Assembly (NCBI GenBank): GCA_029298735.1
Contig: JANSLP010000096.1
Location: forward strand, 1 to 64,000
Reading direction: 5' to 3'
Source: Ophiostoma sp. CBS 140.51
Taxonomy: Eukaryota; Ascomycota; Sordariomycetes; Ophiostomatales; Ophiostomataceae
DNA length: 64,000 bases
Each line of letters starts with the position of its first letter. The first letter of the stretch is position 1. The notes beneath the pieces were generated by a model. The model ran no database searches. It saw only the letters and a program-made list of their open reading frames with translations, and had not been told where the DNA came from. Position numbers and translations under genes: made by a program. This document shows, one piece after another, positions 22,560-32,175 of the stretch.

Positions 22560-23400
22560 ATTGACCCAGCCGCCCTTGTGGCGGCTATGCAGCAATGTAC
22601 GACTATTAATACTAGTTCTCCCACATCCCGATTCCGAGATTTAATTTTTCCCTCCTACAAGAATTGCTCGTCTGGTCCACGAAGCCGTTCTTCCGGTGAA
22701 AGCACCAGTACTAACAGCCTCCTTATCTATACTATCTATGTGGTCTTGTTAGGCCCTGCTGGCCCTCCTTCTTCCGTTTACTGAATGACTCCCTTTCCTG
22801 TGATTTAATATGCGAGTATAGTGGACGGTACATTCCTGAACTGTCCGAGGAGCCCCGTTCTGATCATCATCTTTGCTGCTTGTACTGCTATGGTCGGACT
22901 ACAGAGAATACGCTTAACATCCACACACGGCTTTTTGCCTGCCCACATCCGATTTCGTTCGTCGGCCCTGTTGCGGCATTCGAGGAGAATGTGTCGTACC
23001 GATTGTCGTCCTTGGCCGCACTGGCACTGGTCGGTGTCGGCGTTGTTGATGGATTGGAGGTATATCCGGAGGCCGATCTTGCCGGTGCGTATCTCCGTGA
23101 TAACGGAGCTAATGGCGCGGTACGTTCCGATACGTGCTTTAAGTGTCGCCTTGCCCGGTCGGACGCTAAGTCGATATAGTTCCCTTCTATATTTCGCTTT
23201 CTCCCAGGCTTTCCACCACTCCCGCTGCGTAGTCTGGCGGATCGAGAACTTCGTAGTGGCCATAAGGATTTGTTGAGTGGATTGTCTAGAGTTTCCGCGA
23301 GAGCCGGCAACCTCTTTCACCGCCTGATCCGCCCACTCGTTACCTGGTACGCCGACGTATACAGGGGTCCAGCGGAGTTGAATGTCCCAGTTCAGGGTAC
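22560..23400 (-). mobile_element. LINE 3' region: RNase H and CCHC tail, second LINE family
   Basis: A continuous minus-strand frame runs from about 23400 to a stop at 22805. It begins with RWTPVYVGVPGNEWADQA, the conserved end of the retrotransposon RNase H domain, and ends with a cysteine/histidine motif (CQCGQGRQSVRHILLEC) typical of Tad1-type LINE C-termini. The rest down to 22560 is 3' UTR. Its sequence differs from the CGAEDETPAH family, so a second LINE family is present. It is cut on its 5' side by the solo LTR starting at 23406. Confidence 0.8.
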
Positions 23401-23405
23401 GGAGT

Positions 23406-23914
23406 TGTTACAAAGGCACTTTCCCAGGGGGTCAGAGGCTCTGCTAGGTGATCAAGTCTAGGGGAGGGGTTCTTGCTCTGGTAAAACAGTGATAAGGTGT
23501 AACGGTCGAACAATAATCAACACGTATAAACGGGGTCTCTTTATATGCAATGATGGCACAGGAATACAAGTTCATGTAGGTTTGTATTTTAGATAATCGG
23601 TAGCGACTAAGTCTTCTATCTGTCTAGCTGGGAGGAAGCCTTAGTCTTATACATTTATTGTACTTCATTCGTATCTTATTCTTTATTTTATTTTCCGTAT
23701 AAGATAACTTCTTTATTCGTATCTCATTCCTTATTTCATTTCCCGTATGAGATAACTTCTTCATTCTGATTGGTCGGTTCCTACGCCATATTCTTTCAGC
23801 CACACCCGTGCTTGTCCTGGCGTCATCCCTCGCGTCTTTGTTCTTCCGTCCCGTTGAGGGGTTGGTTCGTTGTCCTGGCCTGTTGGTGAGGCCGTGGGGG
23901 CTATATTCGTAACA
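23406..23914. mobile_element. Solo LTR
   Basis: This 509-bp element begins TGTTACAAAGGCAC and ends CTATATTCGTAACA, with inverted TGTTAC/GTAACA termini. It aligns over its length with 12550-13074 and keeps many CA/TG dinucleotides that the other copy has lost. No internal retroviral-type coding adjoins it. Flanking 5-mers (GGAGT and TGCCA) do not match, so the insertion has been rearranged or the boundary is off by a few bases. Confidence 0.75.
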
Positions 23915-24738
23915 TGCCAGCAATTTCATGATCCTGGCCAATGGCCTGGGATTAAAGGGCGGTGTGAGCCGGAGAGAAACATCGTTGGGGCCAGGGAGAG
24001 TGCGCTGAATCACCGTTGGATCCCTGTGCTATGACAAAATTCATAACAACGGGGTATCGTAAATACGGAGAAACACTCGTGGAGAAGTGTTGCTAGGACG
24101 GAGGGATTTACGTTCTTCAAAACTGTTTTCTAGACAGGAATAAAAAACCACCGTCTTAAAACGATTACGGAGGGACACCGTTGTAGACAAACAGTCAGTC
24201 TAAACGGTAGACGGTGAGAGCACAGTTTAATTTACAACCAAAATTGGTAGGCGGTGATAATACGGTTCCATTTTAGGCAGTCGTGCTGTGTGGCCAAATT
24301 TGGTGGAGCAAGCCTGCCATTTTTGGCGGCTTTCCCACGCAGAGGTCACATACTTTGATTAACAAGGGCAGAGGCCAACCAAAATGAAACTGTAACGGTT
24401 TGCCAGGAGAGATCGCTGCCAGGCCCCTTGGATGAGTACATATACTTTGGTAAAAAGCTAGCTCCTGAATTGAATAAAAGAATAACGAAGAAGGAAAGAA
24501 ACTACGTTACGCGCAGTTCACATGATCTACCACCTGATGCTATGTGACCCTAAACTTCAGCCGGCGCTTGTGTAGCCATCAAAAGATACCGTATTCATTT
24601 ACTGGATTAGCCTGTAAGACAGACGCTTTAGCGCTGCATAGCGAGTACGGTAGAAGCCACAGTCTTTTAGTCCTGCCCCTGATACTAGTTTCCTTCTCAT
24701 TCGTAGAATACACGCATTTCTCCCACAAGCAGCGAACC
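23915..24738. other. Intergenic stretch upstream of the zinc-cluster regulator
   Basis: No gene recognised. Similar short phrases recur (GGTAGACGGTG near 24205 and GGTAGGCGGTG near 24248). The segment near 24500-24738 would contain the regulator's promoter and leader. Confidence 0.35.
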
Positions 24739-26561
24739 ATGCGGCCACGCACATCATGCATAGCCTGTCGGCAAGTAGCTCATCGTCGCTCTCTATCTTT
24801 CTTCTGGTCCACATGTAGTGTCTATTCTAACCGTGGAGTGAATCGCAAGCGATCGGCGAAAGAAGTGCTACCGCCCGCGGAAGGGCATCAGCTGCAGCTT
24901 TTGCACCGCAAGAGGCATCAAATGCGAGACCGTGCTGGACAGGACGCCTCCCCCTGGTCATGTCACGCGCGCACATAGACAGCGCTACGAGCCTCTCTTA
25001 GACGGACAGGACGCAAGCAGCAGCATTGACCGAGACCTATCGGACGAGCTGGTGGATCTCTACTTCCGCTATATCCATGTTGCCTGTCACAACCTCTTTC
25101 ATCGCCCTTCGTTTGCGGCGGCCGTGCAGAGCGGCACCGTTCCCAAGATCCTCTTCTTCGGGGCGGCCGCGCTCTGCGCTCGCTTCTCGTCGCATTCCAG
25201 TCTTGCGAATGTCGAGCCCCGCGAACGCGGTCGTCCGTACGCACGGGAGGCGGAGCGGTTGCTGGATCTCCACGACATTTCGTTGACTACGATCCAGGCA
25301 TGCATTTTGCTCGGTCAGATCTCTAGCGTCGAAGGAGAACCAGCCACTGAGTCCGTCTTTTTTAGTATCGCCAGTCGGATGGCCCTGATTTTGGACCTTC
25401 CACATGCCCCGGCGGCGACGCCTCTCCAGCGGGAACTCAACCTCCGAGGTAAGGCGATAATGTCTGGTTTTTGACAACTCCAAGTTGCTGATCCTGAATC
25501 ATTGTGCCAATCTAGCGTGGTGGTCCATCATAGCAACAGATACCTGGTCGTCCTCTGCTCTCGGTATACCTCGGGCGGTCGATCCACTGGCAGACTACAC
25601 GACGGTCCCGATGCCCATGGACGAACGGGCTTTCATCTGCTTGCCATCGGACGACGACGATAAGGAAGAGGGCGTGACGTCTCTTAGACAACCCGCCATC
25701 ACCACCACTACTCTCCGACCACCGTGCGGTCCGGAGCACTCGCTGATTGCCCAGATGATCTGGCTCAACCAACTGCTCTACCGGATCACCTGCATGAACG
25801 CCGATGTCGCGGCGGGCCGCATTCAGGCCGTGGCCCTCGAACCGACCATCCGCCGTCTCAGCACCGCGCTCGACGACTGGTCCGACGCACTGCCCGCGGA
25901 CATGCACAACACGTCGGACAACTTGACGTACTGGGCCGACCAGGGCTTCGGCCGCATCTTTGTCAACCTGCACCTCAATTACAACTACGCGGCCCAGCTG
26001 CTCTTTTACCAGTTCATGCACTGGAACCAAGATGCGGATGCAGATGCAGATCCGAATGCGGATACTGCCTCTCCCGCCACGGTCACTGCGCCGCCCATTC
26101 CCTCGGCCAACCTGTACGCCCAGAAATGCACGACCCACGCCGCGGCGCTCTGCGCCCTCGTCTACCACGCGCGCACGCACCGCGACACGGACGTGTCGTA
26201 CTCGCTGGTAGGCCACATGCTAGTCGTCGCGTCCACGGTCCAGATCTACACGCTGCTTTTCAGCGCCGACGAGGCGGCCATCGCCGCCGCGCGGGACCGG
26301 CTGGAGCGCAACTTTGAGATTATCACCACGCTGCGGCGGTACTGGCCGTGTGTGGATGCGTCGCTGGGCCGGCTGCGCGCGTTCCAGAATGCCTGCTTAC
26401 GGTGCAAAGAGCAGTCGTTCCGGCTGGATCGGTGGATGCTGCGGTTTGTTCTGGATTATGGGCAGGCCATACAGGAGAGAGAGGAGACGGATGCGGTTGA
26501 TGAAAGGGGTGAAGGAGATGAAGCGTATGAGACGGAAGACGTTGGGAGATTATTTGGCTGA
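24739..26561 (+). CDS. Zn(II)2Cys6 transcription factor
   Basis: Three exons, 24739-24770, 24850-25448 and 25516-26561, encode 558 aa. The first intron needs a GC donor (GCAAGT at 24771, acceptor CGCAAG ending at 24849). This splice restores a textbook binuclear zinc cluster: CIAC, six residues, C, eight residues, C-x2-C, six residues, C (residues about 7-36). No GT donor gives a usable frame. The second intron is GT-AG. The middle and C-terminal parts (LSDELVDLYFRYIHVACHNL, then FHRPSF, SRMALILDLPH, AWWSIIATDTWSSSALGIPR) match the fungal-specific transcription factor domain. It is a nuclear regulator, likely binding CGG half-sites. It borders the sugar-porter/saponin-hydrolase/GH78/GH1 group and is the obvious candidate regulator. 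Confidence 0.87.
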
Positions 26562-27186
26562 GGAGATTTGACGCTGGTCTAGTCTTTGTAGGTTTGTTCT
26601 CAGTGGGCGTGTCAGCATAGTTCTTCGGCAGTGAGAGAGCTATCTGTGTGGGATGTATTTATGGTTTATGGAAGCGATTATTTTGTGTGATTTGGCAGGA
26701 AACTGCCTGAATTTGTATTTACTTTCTAATAGCTAGTCTCTGTATGCATGCTATGGATGCGAGGTACCAATGTCCAGCGACACATGCGATGCCACCAAGC
26801 AGGCGGAGAATCCCCAATTGTTTGAAAAATGCGGCGAAAATGCTTTCGGCATTTCTCATTTCTCATGGCTCACGTCGAAACTCATCTGTGATTTTAGGCG
26901 GATTAATGGGATGATGATTTGTGCTACGAAGCATACATTTTTTCCTTTCCTTTTCGAGGACAAGATAAAGCCATTGCAGCCAAGACCAGGGAATTTATTA
27001 CACATCCAGGGAACTATTTTGGTCGGTTATAGCATCGATTCTGACTCTATCTAGTATGCCTGATGTAGATTTTGGAATCGATCTACATGAAATTCGACGC
27101 GGCATTCAACAACAACCAAGCGATCGCCCACCCACAGTATATCCACAAAACGCCCACAGCATACTCAGCACACCTACAGTACATCC
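26562..27186. other. Convergent intergenic region
   Basis: The 3' sides of the regulator and the porter meet here. I see no gene; short frames lack features. Confidence 0.4.
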
Positions 27187-28988
27187 CTACGATTGCACCT
27201 TCTCGTTTTGGACCACTCTCTGGATGGCCGTCTCTGTCTGGGCGAACCGCCACGGCTTGATCTTGCGCTGGAACAGCTCGTCCAGTTCTGCGGCGGAGCG
27301 GCCCGCCGTCTCAGGAATCAGCAGCCACATGCCGACGGCAAAGGGAAGACCCACACCGGCGTAGAACCATCCGGTCTTGAGGCCCCAGTCCCACTTGCTT
27401 GCGTTGACCATGTACGGCGTCAGCTGGCCCATGACGACGCCGATGACGCAAGTGGAGGCCGCGCCAAAGCCCGCTGTGTATGGACGCAGGCGCTGCGACG
27501 AGATCTCGCCGATGTAGCCCCACCCAGCGGCTCCGTTGGCCGTCACGCCGACATCTATAACGGTTGGAGTCTTTGTCAGTTTTCTGCCGGTCTCATAGAG
27601 GGGGGGAATTACTGCCGCAAGCGAGTGAGAAGGGGAGGGGTTGAGGGGGCACTTACTCCACAAGCACGCAAAGAGCACGAGCAGGTAGTCGGTGGCCTTA
27701 ACCTGGGGGACGACGCCGAGGATGCCAATAGCGACGCAAGACACCCACATGAGCGTTGTGGCCGAGCAGGCCATCAGGCGCCGGCCCGTGTAGTCGGCAA
27801 TCAGCACGACGACGATTATGGTCGCGATCTGGACAGCTTCGGTAATACACTTGATTTTGAACGGATCCGCCACTCCGGCCTGCTGGAAGAAATAGGTGCC
27901 AAAGGTGCCAAAGAGGGTGAGACCGATGAACTGCTGTGACAGGTTCGTCCACAGCGTCACCACCGTGCGGAAGCCGTCGACGCCGCGGAAGATGGCGTAC
28001 CAGTGCTCGCGCCGCTGCTCGACGGCCAGCGCCTGCTCGTGTTCCACGGTCAGAACGAGCACCTGTAACTGCTGGTCGAGGTCAAAGTCCCGCACGCCGC
28101 GGTTGAGGGTCTGCAGCGCGGCGCGGGCTCGGTCCATGTGACCACGCGTGACGCACCAGGCCGGCGACTCGGGCAGGACAAGGTAGATGATGAGCATCAC
28201 GCCGACCTGGGCCCACTGGGTGTAGATGGAGACGAGGTAAACGTTAGGGTGGTGTTTGTTGAGGGTCTGCATGGCGATGTAGGCGAAAAAGGTGCCCAGC
28301 GTCCACCAAAAGCTGTACATCATGAGCAGCGCGCCACGGATGCGCACCGGCGCCACCTCGGAAATGTATGCCGGGAGGATCGACTGCATGGACCCGACGC
28401 CGATGCCCGCAAGCAGCTTGGCGACGAGCCACGCCTGCCACGAGCGGCCCACCGACTCGGCCACGATGCTGCAGGCGAGAATCGTCCAGTACGTGTACAT
28501 GGCCACCTTGCGGCCGAAGCGGCTCGACACAAAGGACAGTGCCACCATGCCGATAATCTGGCCGACGGATTGGGTGGAGCTCCAACTAGGGAGGACCGGC
28601 GACGCGAGGGCCGGCTGCCCCGTGGTGCTGACGGTGTTGGCGAATTGCTTGATAAACGCCGCGTTGGCGACGATGCCCGAGTTCATCCTGGCGGTCGTAG
28701 TTAGCTCTATGCGCTGCTGTTTTTTTTTCCCAGTACGTCTCGTTTTTCTCTTCCGAGGAAATCGACTCACCCAACCTGATATCCATCGGTGGCAGCACTG
28801 AAGGCAGCGGCGAAGCACGCAAGGCTGCTGATCTTGAACGTCTTGACCGTCTCCCACGGTGTCAGGGTCTCGTATCCCGTCCTCGCCTGGCCCATTAACG
28901 CAGCGTCCAGGACGGCATCTTTCAAGTTGCCGCTATCAGGGACGTGCTCTATGGCTTCGGTGGGGTCGTTTTGCTTTTCTGTCGCCAT
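27187..28988 (-). CDS. MFS sugar porter (lactose-permease-like group)
   Basis: Three exons, 28771-28988, 27657-28687 and 27187-27554 (introns 28688-28770 and 27555-27656), encode 538 aa. It is a 12-helix sugar-porter transporter with GYQVGMNSG in helix 1, SSRFGRKVAM in the loop between helices 2 and 3, PESPAW before the central loop, the second-half DYTGRRL motif and a PETAGR ending (LLIPETAGRSAAELDELF). The overall pattern resembles fungal lactose/cellodextrin-type permeases that carry di- or oligosaccharides. The likely site is the plasma membrane. It is divergent from the saponin-hydrolase-like gene across 953 bp containing two paired CCGAC sites, suggesting joint regulation. The actual substrate is inferred, not shown. 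Confidence 0.88.
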
Positions 28989-29306
28989 GATTAATGGTCA
29001 CGATCGTCATGCAAAGGGGAGGGTGACTGCTGATATTTCTTGGTTCCTGGGTGGATTGGCAAATGGCAAAGATGGATGCTCGACTTGATTTTATATCTGA
29101 AGAACAAAAGAATGCATGCTGAGCAAAGCTGAGAACGAACAAACTTCGGTCTTGGCCGCGACGTGTAGCCACCTTGGATCTCGTTTTCGTGTTTTTACAT
29201 CTCGCTAGACGTTGAACCGAGGACCATCACCACCAAAGACAACGAACAAAGAGCAGTTCGCCAGCTAAGATCTGGAGATAGGTTCATCACGAGGTAGACG
29301 AGTGAG

Positions 29307-29328
29307 TTTTCCGACGGTGTATTCCGAC
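29307..29328 (+). promoter_or_regulatory. Paired CCGAC site 1
   Basis: TTTTCCGAC (29307-29315) and ATTCCGAC (29321-29328) are direct repeats with CCGAC starts 13 bp apart. The same pairing occurs once more in this promoter and twice in the GH78/GH1 promoter. It is read as a candidate binding site for the neighbouring zinc-cluster factor. Confidence 0.5.
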
Positions 29329-29462
29329 AGCGCCTTTCCCCGCACAAAAAAAAAAGAAATTTATTGACCCGACCCTATGGATCCCCATCCGCCCCACAAC
29401 GTTATCCCCGGAGTTGGGCAGCTCCCGAACTGCTTCTAGACCCATATCAAACCCTGGTCAGG

Positions 29463-29483
29463 TTTTCCGACACGTTTTCCGAC
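29463..29483 (+). promoter_or_regulatory. Paired CCGAC site 2
   Basis: TTTTCCGAC ACG TTTTCCGAC places CCGAC at 29467 and 29479, exactly 12 bp apart. A weaker third unit (TTTCCTACG) follows with the same spacing. Confidence 0.5.
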
Positions 29484-29941
29484 GCGATTTCCTACGTCCA
29501 TGACCAAAGACACCACGGCTGCACCACACTGCGGAGGAAGAAATATAACAGACATCATGCGACGATAGTACGCAAAAGGCTCGTCGTCCTCGTGGCAATG
29601 ACAGTCCGAGTGTGGTCGGCCATGCATGGGCCAGAGATGGCAAGTCGACGGACTACGAGCGATTGTCTGCGAGTGATCTGCAAGGGCAGTCAATGGCTTC
29701 CCCGCTGATTCAATTTGCGGGGAAGTGAACAACATCTACAGAAACGTACACGGTCAATCGTCTGCAGGGTCGCAGAGAGAGGTCCGTCAGAAGGGAAGAA
29801 AGTAAGTAACAGACGAACAAACAAACAAACAAGCATGGGAAACAAAACACATAAATTGGCCGCCCATCGGTCACATCTTTTCAATTTCTCTTCTGGTGAA
29901 AGCACCCACCAATCTGCTTCTTTAAGCACAATATCGCCAAC

Positions 29942-31873
29942 ATGCGTCTCCATGCCACAGCCACGGCCGCCTGCTTCATTGGGCTCTCGGCCTCTACCGT
30001 GCTTGCGTCTGCCGCCATCCCATCTCCTCCGTCTCCGGAGCCTGTCTCCATCACTGAGCTGCCCCTGCCCCCTATTGTTTCCAACAATAACACTGGTGCA
30101 TGCACAACGAAGATCAACCCCCGCGGGACTGGGTGTCTTGCCAATGGTGTCTTCAACACCTTCCAGTCCGGGGACTTCCTTCCGGATGGCAAGCATGTCC
30201 TAGCCCAGGTCATCTTTGCCGGTGCCCCTGCCGCTCCGGACCCGGCCAGCATCTACTCCGGCATGCACGTCATTCTTGTCAAGACGGACGGCACCACGTT
30301 CCCCAATGGCGATCCTTGGAAGTGTGTCACGTGTGGCGTGCCGGCCGAGAACGCCGTCGGCATTGACAACTCCCAATACGACTATCCACAGGCGTTCCGG
30401 GACGGCTCTCGCTTGCTGATCGGGAAAAACGTACTCGACTGTGGCCCCCACCAGGTCGCGAGCGAGGCGTGCACACCCAACAACACTTTCATCTACCCTC
30501 TCTACTGGAGCGTCACGGCAGACGGGTCCGGGTCGACCGGTGCCTTTCGCGAGCAGCGGCTGCATCCCGATAACGTGCACATCGAGTTCAACGCGTTTAC
30601 TTTCGAGGATGGCGCCCTGGGCGAGCTGGCCTACTTTGCGCGCATCCGCTTCAACCCGTCGCCCACCACGGGGGTCCCGCTAGCCCCACGGTACGACGTG
30701 GTCAACGTCACAGGCTTGTACAACACCGGAGCACCCAGCTTCTTTGGCACCGACGACGGCAACACGCTCACCATCAACTACTCGGCCATTGCCGTGGGCG
30801 AGTCGCGCGGCTTCAACGGCGACGGCACCGAAGTCACCTACATTGGCCCGTCGTGGGAGAGCTGCAACATTGACGTGTTTGCCGTGCATCTAACCACGGG
30901 TGCCGTGCGCCGGCTGACAGACAACCCCGAATACTGTGATCCGGTGGCGTTCTCGCCCGACAACAAGTGGATGGCCATCATGGACACGCGCGGCAGCGGC
31001 CGGCAAATGTTCTTGGCCGGCATGCGCGGCATCCCGCCCCTCGTCGACATCGTGGCGTCTGTCCTGCCCTCGTCCACGCGCAACAACGGAGTGCGGCGCT
31101 TTTTCGAGCCGTACCTGCTCGACTTTTATGGCGACCGCGGCGCGTACAACGGCCAGCGGATTATCGAGGACAGTGTGTTCGGCTACGAGTACGTCAACGA
31201 CAGCAATCACGGTGTCCGGGGCAGCGGGCGCGTCAGTGACCCCGAGTGGAACGGCATGGCCGACCCGCGCTGGTCGCTGGACAGCACCCGCGTGGTGTTC
31301 TGGCAGACGCTGGCCACCGCGCCCGACTGTGGTGGCGCCAATCCGCTGCCCTGCTACCCGTCCCAAGAGCCCAACGGCCGCGACTACCGCATGTACGTGG
31401 CCACGTTTATACGCCGCACGCCCAGCCTGCCCGCTCCCGTACAGGAGCACGCCGACGTCATCCCTTGGGGCACTCCGTACGTTCCGGGTAGCGCCGGCCC
31501 CGCGAGCGCCCGCCTTGCCTCAGGCGTCTACACCTTGCACGGCCAGGCATCAGGACATGCCACGGTCAACCTCACTTGGGGCACCACGACGATCGGGACC
31601 GTGTCGGTTGTGTACGAGAACTACTCGGACGATGGCCAGAGCTACCTAAACGGCTGCGAGGGTGTTACGGCGTCGGTCGCGGATCTATATGTCTACTCGT
31701 TCACCTGGTACTCTGATATTACTCACTCTGGGGCCGTCAATGGCACAAAGAAGACCGGCTCTAGTGGGTACCAAGCAACCATCAACGTGGGGACCAACAT
31801 CCTGACTTCGAATGGCTCGCTTGTCACGACAATTAATGGTGTTGAGTGGCGAAGTCCGCTGAGTGGGACATAA
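29942..31873 (+). CDS. Secreted saponin-hydrolase-like protein
   Basis: A single open frame of 643 aa. Residues 1-24 form a signal peptide (MRLHATATAACFIGLSASTV then LASA). The mature protein has conserved paired cysteines (ACTTKINPRGTGC, WKCVTCGVP, then a CGPHQVASEAC segment). It also has repeated beta-propeller-like blades with DG/D(N/G)K turns (FSPDNKWMAIMDTRGSGRQM and SVADLYVYSFTW). To me this resembles the fungal saponin hydrolases described from Neocosmospora, Aspergillus and Trichoderma, which cut the glucuronide that joins the sugar chain to a triterpene such as soyasapogenol B. That identification is from memory. It lies between a sugar porter and a rhamnosidase/glucosidase pair, consistent with extracellular release of a saponin sugar chain. 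Alternatively it is another secreted propeller hydrolase. Confidence 0.65.
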   Translation: MRLHATATAACFIGLSASTVLASAAIPSPPSPEPVSITELPLPPIVSNNNTGACTTKINPRGTGCLANGVFNTFQSGDFLPDGKHVLAQVIFAGAPAAPDPASIYSGMHVILVKTDGTTFPNGDPWKCVTCGVPAENAVGIDNSQYDYPQAFRDGSRLLIGKNVLDCGPHQVASEACTPNNTFIYPLYWSVTADGSGSTGAFREQRLHPDNVHIEFNAFTFEDGALGELAYFARIRFNPSPTTGVPLAPRYDVVNVTGLYNTGAPSFFGTDDGNTLTINYSAIAVGESRGFNGDGTEVTYIGPSWESCNIDVFAVHLTTGAVRRLTDNPEYCDPVAFSPDNKWMAIMDTRGSGRQMFLAGMRGIPPLVDIVASVLPSSTRNNGVRRFFEPYLLDFYGDRGAYNGQRIIEDSVFGYEYVNDSNHGVRGSGRVSDPEWNGMADPRWSLDSTRVVFWQTLATAPDCGGANPLPCYPSQEPNGRDYRMYVATFIRRTPSLPAPVQEHADVIPWGTPYVPGSAGPASARLASGVYTLHGQASGHATVNLTWGTTTIGTVSVVYENYSDDGQSYLNGCEGVTASVADLYVYSFTWYSDITHSGAVNGTKKTGSSGYQATINVGTNILTSNGSLVTTINGVEWRSPLSGT

Positions 31874-32175
31874 GACGAGGATACAGGTGGAGGAGGCGGT
31901 GGAAGTAGGGGCGGAAGACAGGTTAGAACAAGCTCTTCAATATGCAGATGTAAATATCACTTTATTGATGGGCTTCCATAATATTCCTAGCCAGAACTCC
32001 GCATCTGGTATAAAATTCCTTGAAAACCCATTTATTTGAGGCTTTTCCACGTTACCAATGGGCTTGATCACGGAGAACAGGCCAAAATTATACATAACAC
32101 CTTTAAAACTCTCACCCCCGGTATTTTTTTAAAAAAAGAATTCAAATTTCAAAAACTACGTCCTTTAAAAAATAA
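31874..32175. other. Convergent 3' region
   Basis: About 300 bases between the ends of the saponin-hydrolase-like gene and the rhamnosidase; AT-rich, no feature. Confidence 0.4.

Larger units (their letters stand above)
28989..29941. promoter_or_regulatory. Divergent promoter, sugar porter / saponin-hydrolase-like gene
   Basis: 953 bases between start codons with no gene. It contains paired CCGAC sites at 29307-29328 and 29463-29483 and a single CCGAC at 29369-29373. Confidence 0.6.

Noticed and set aside
29409..29427. CGG-N13-CCG palindrome as a zinc-cluster operator
   Set aside because: Only a short imperfect symmetry with no second copy in the cluster promoters; the CCGAC pairs are better supported.
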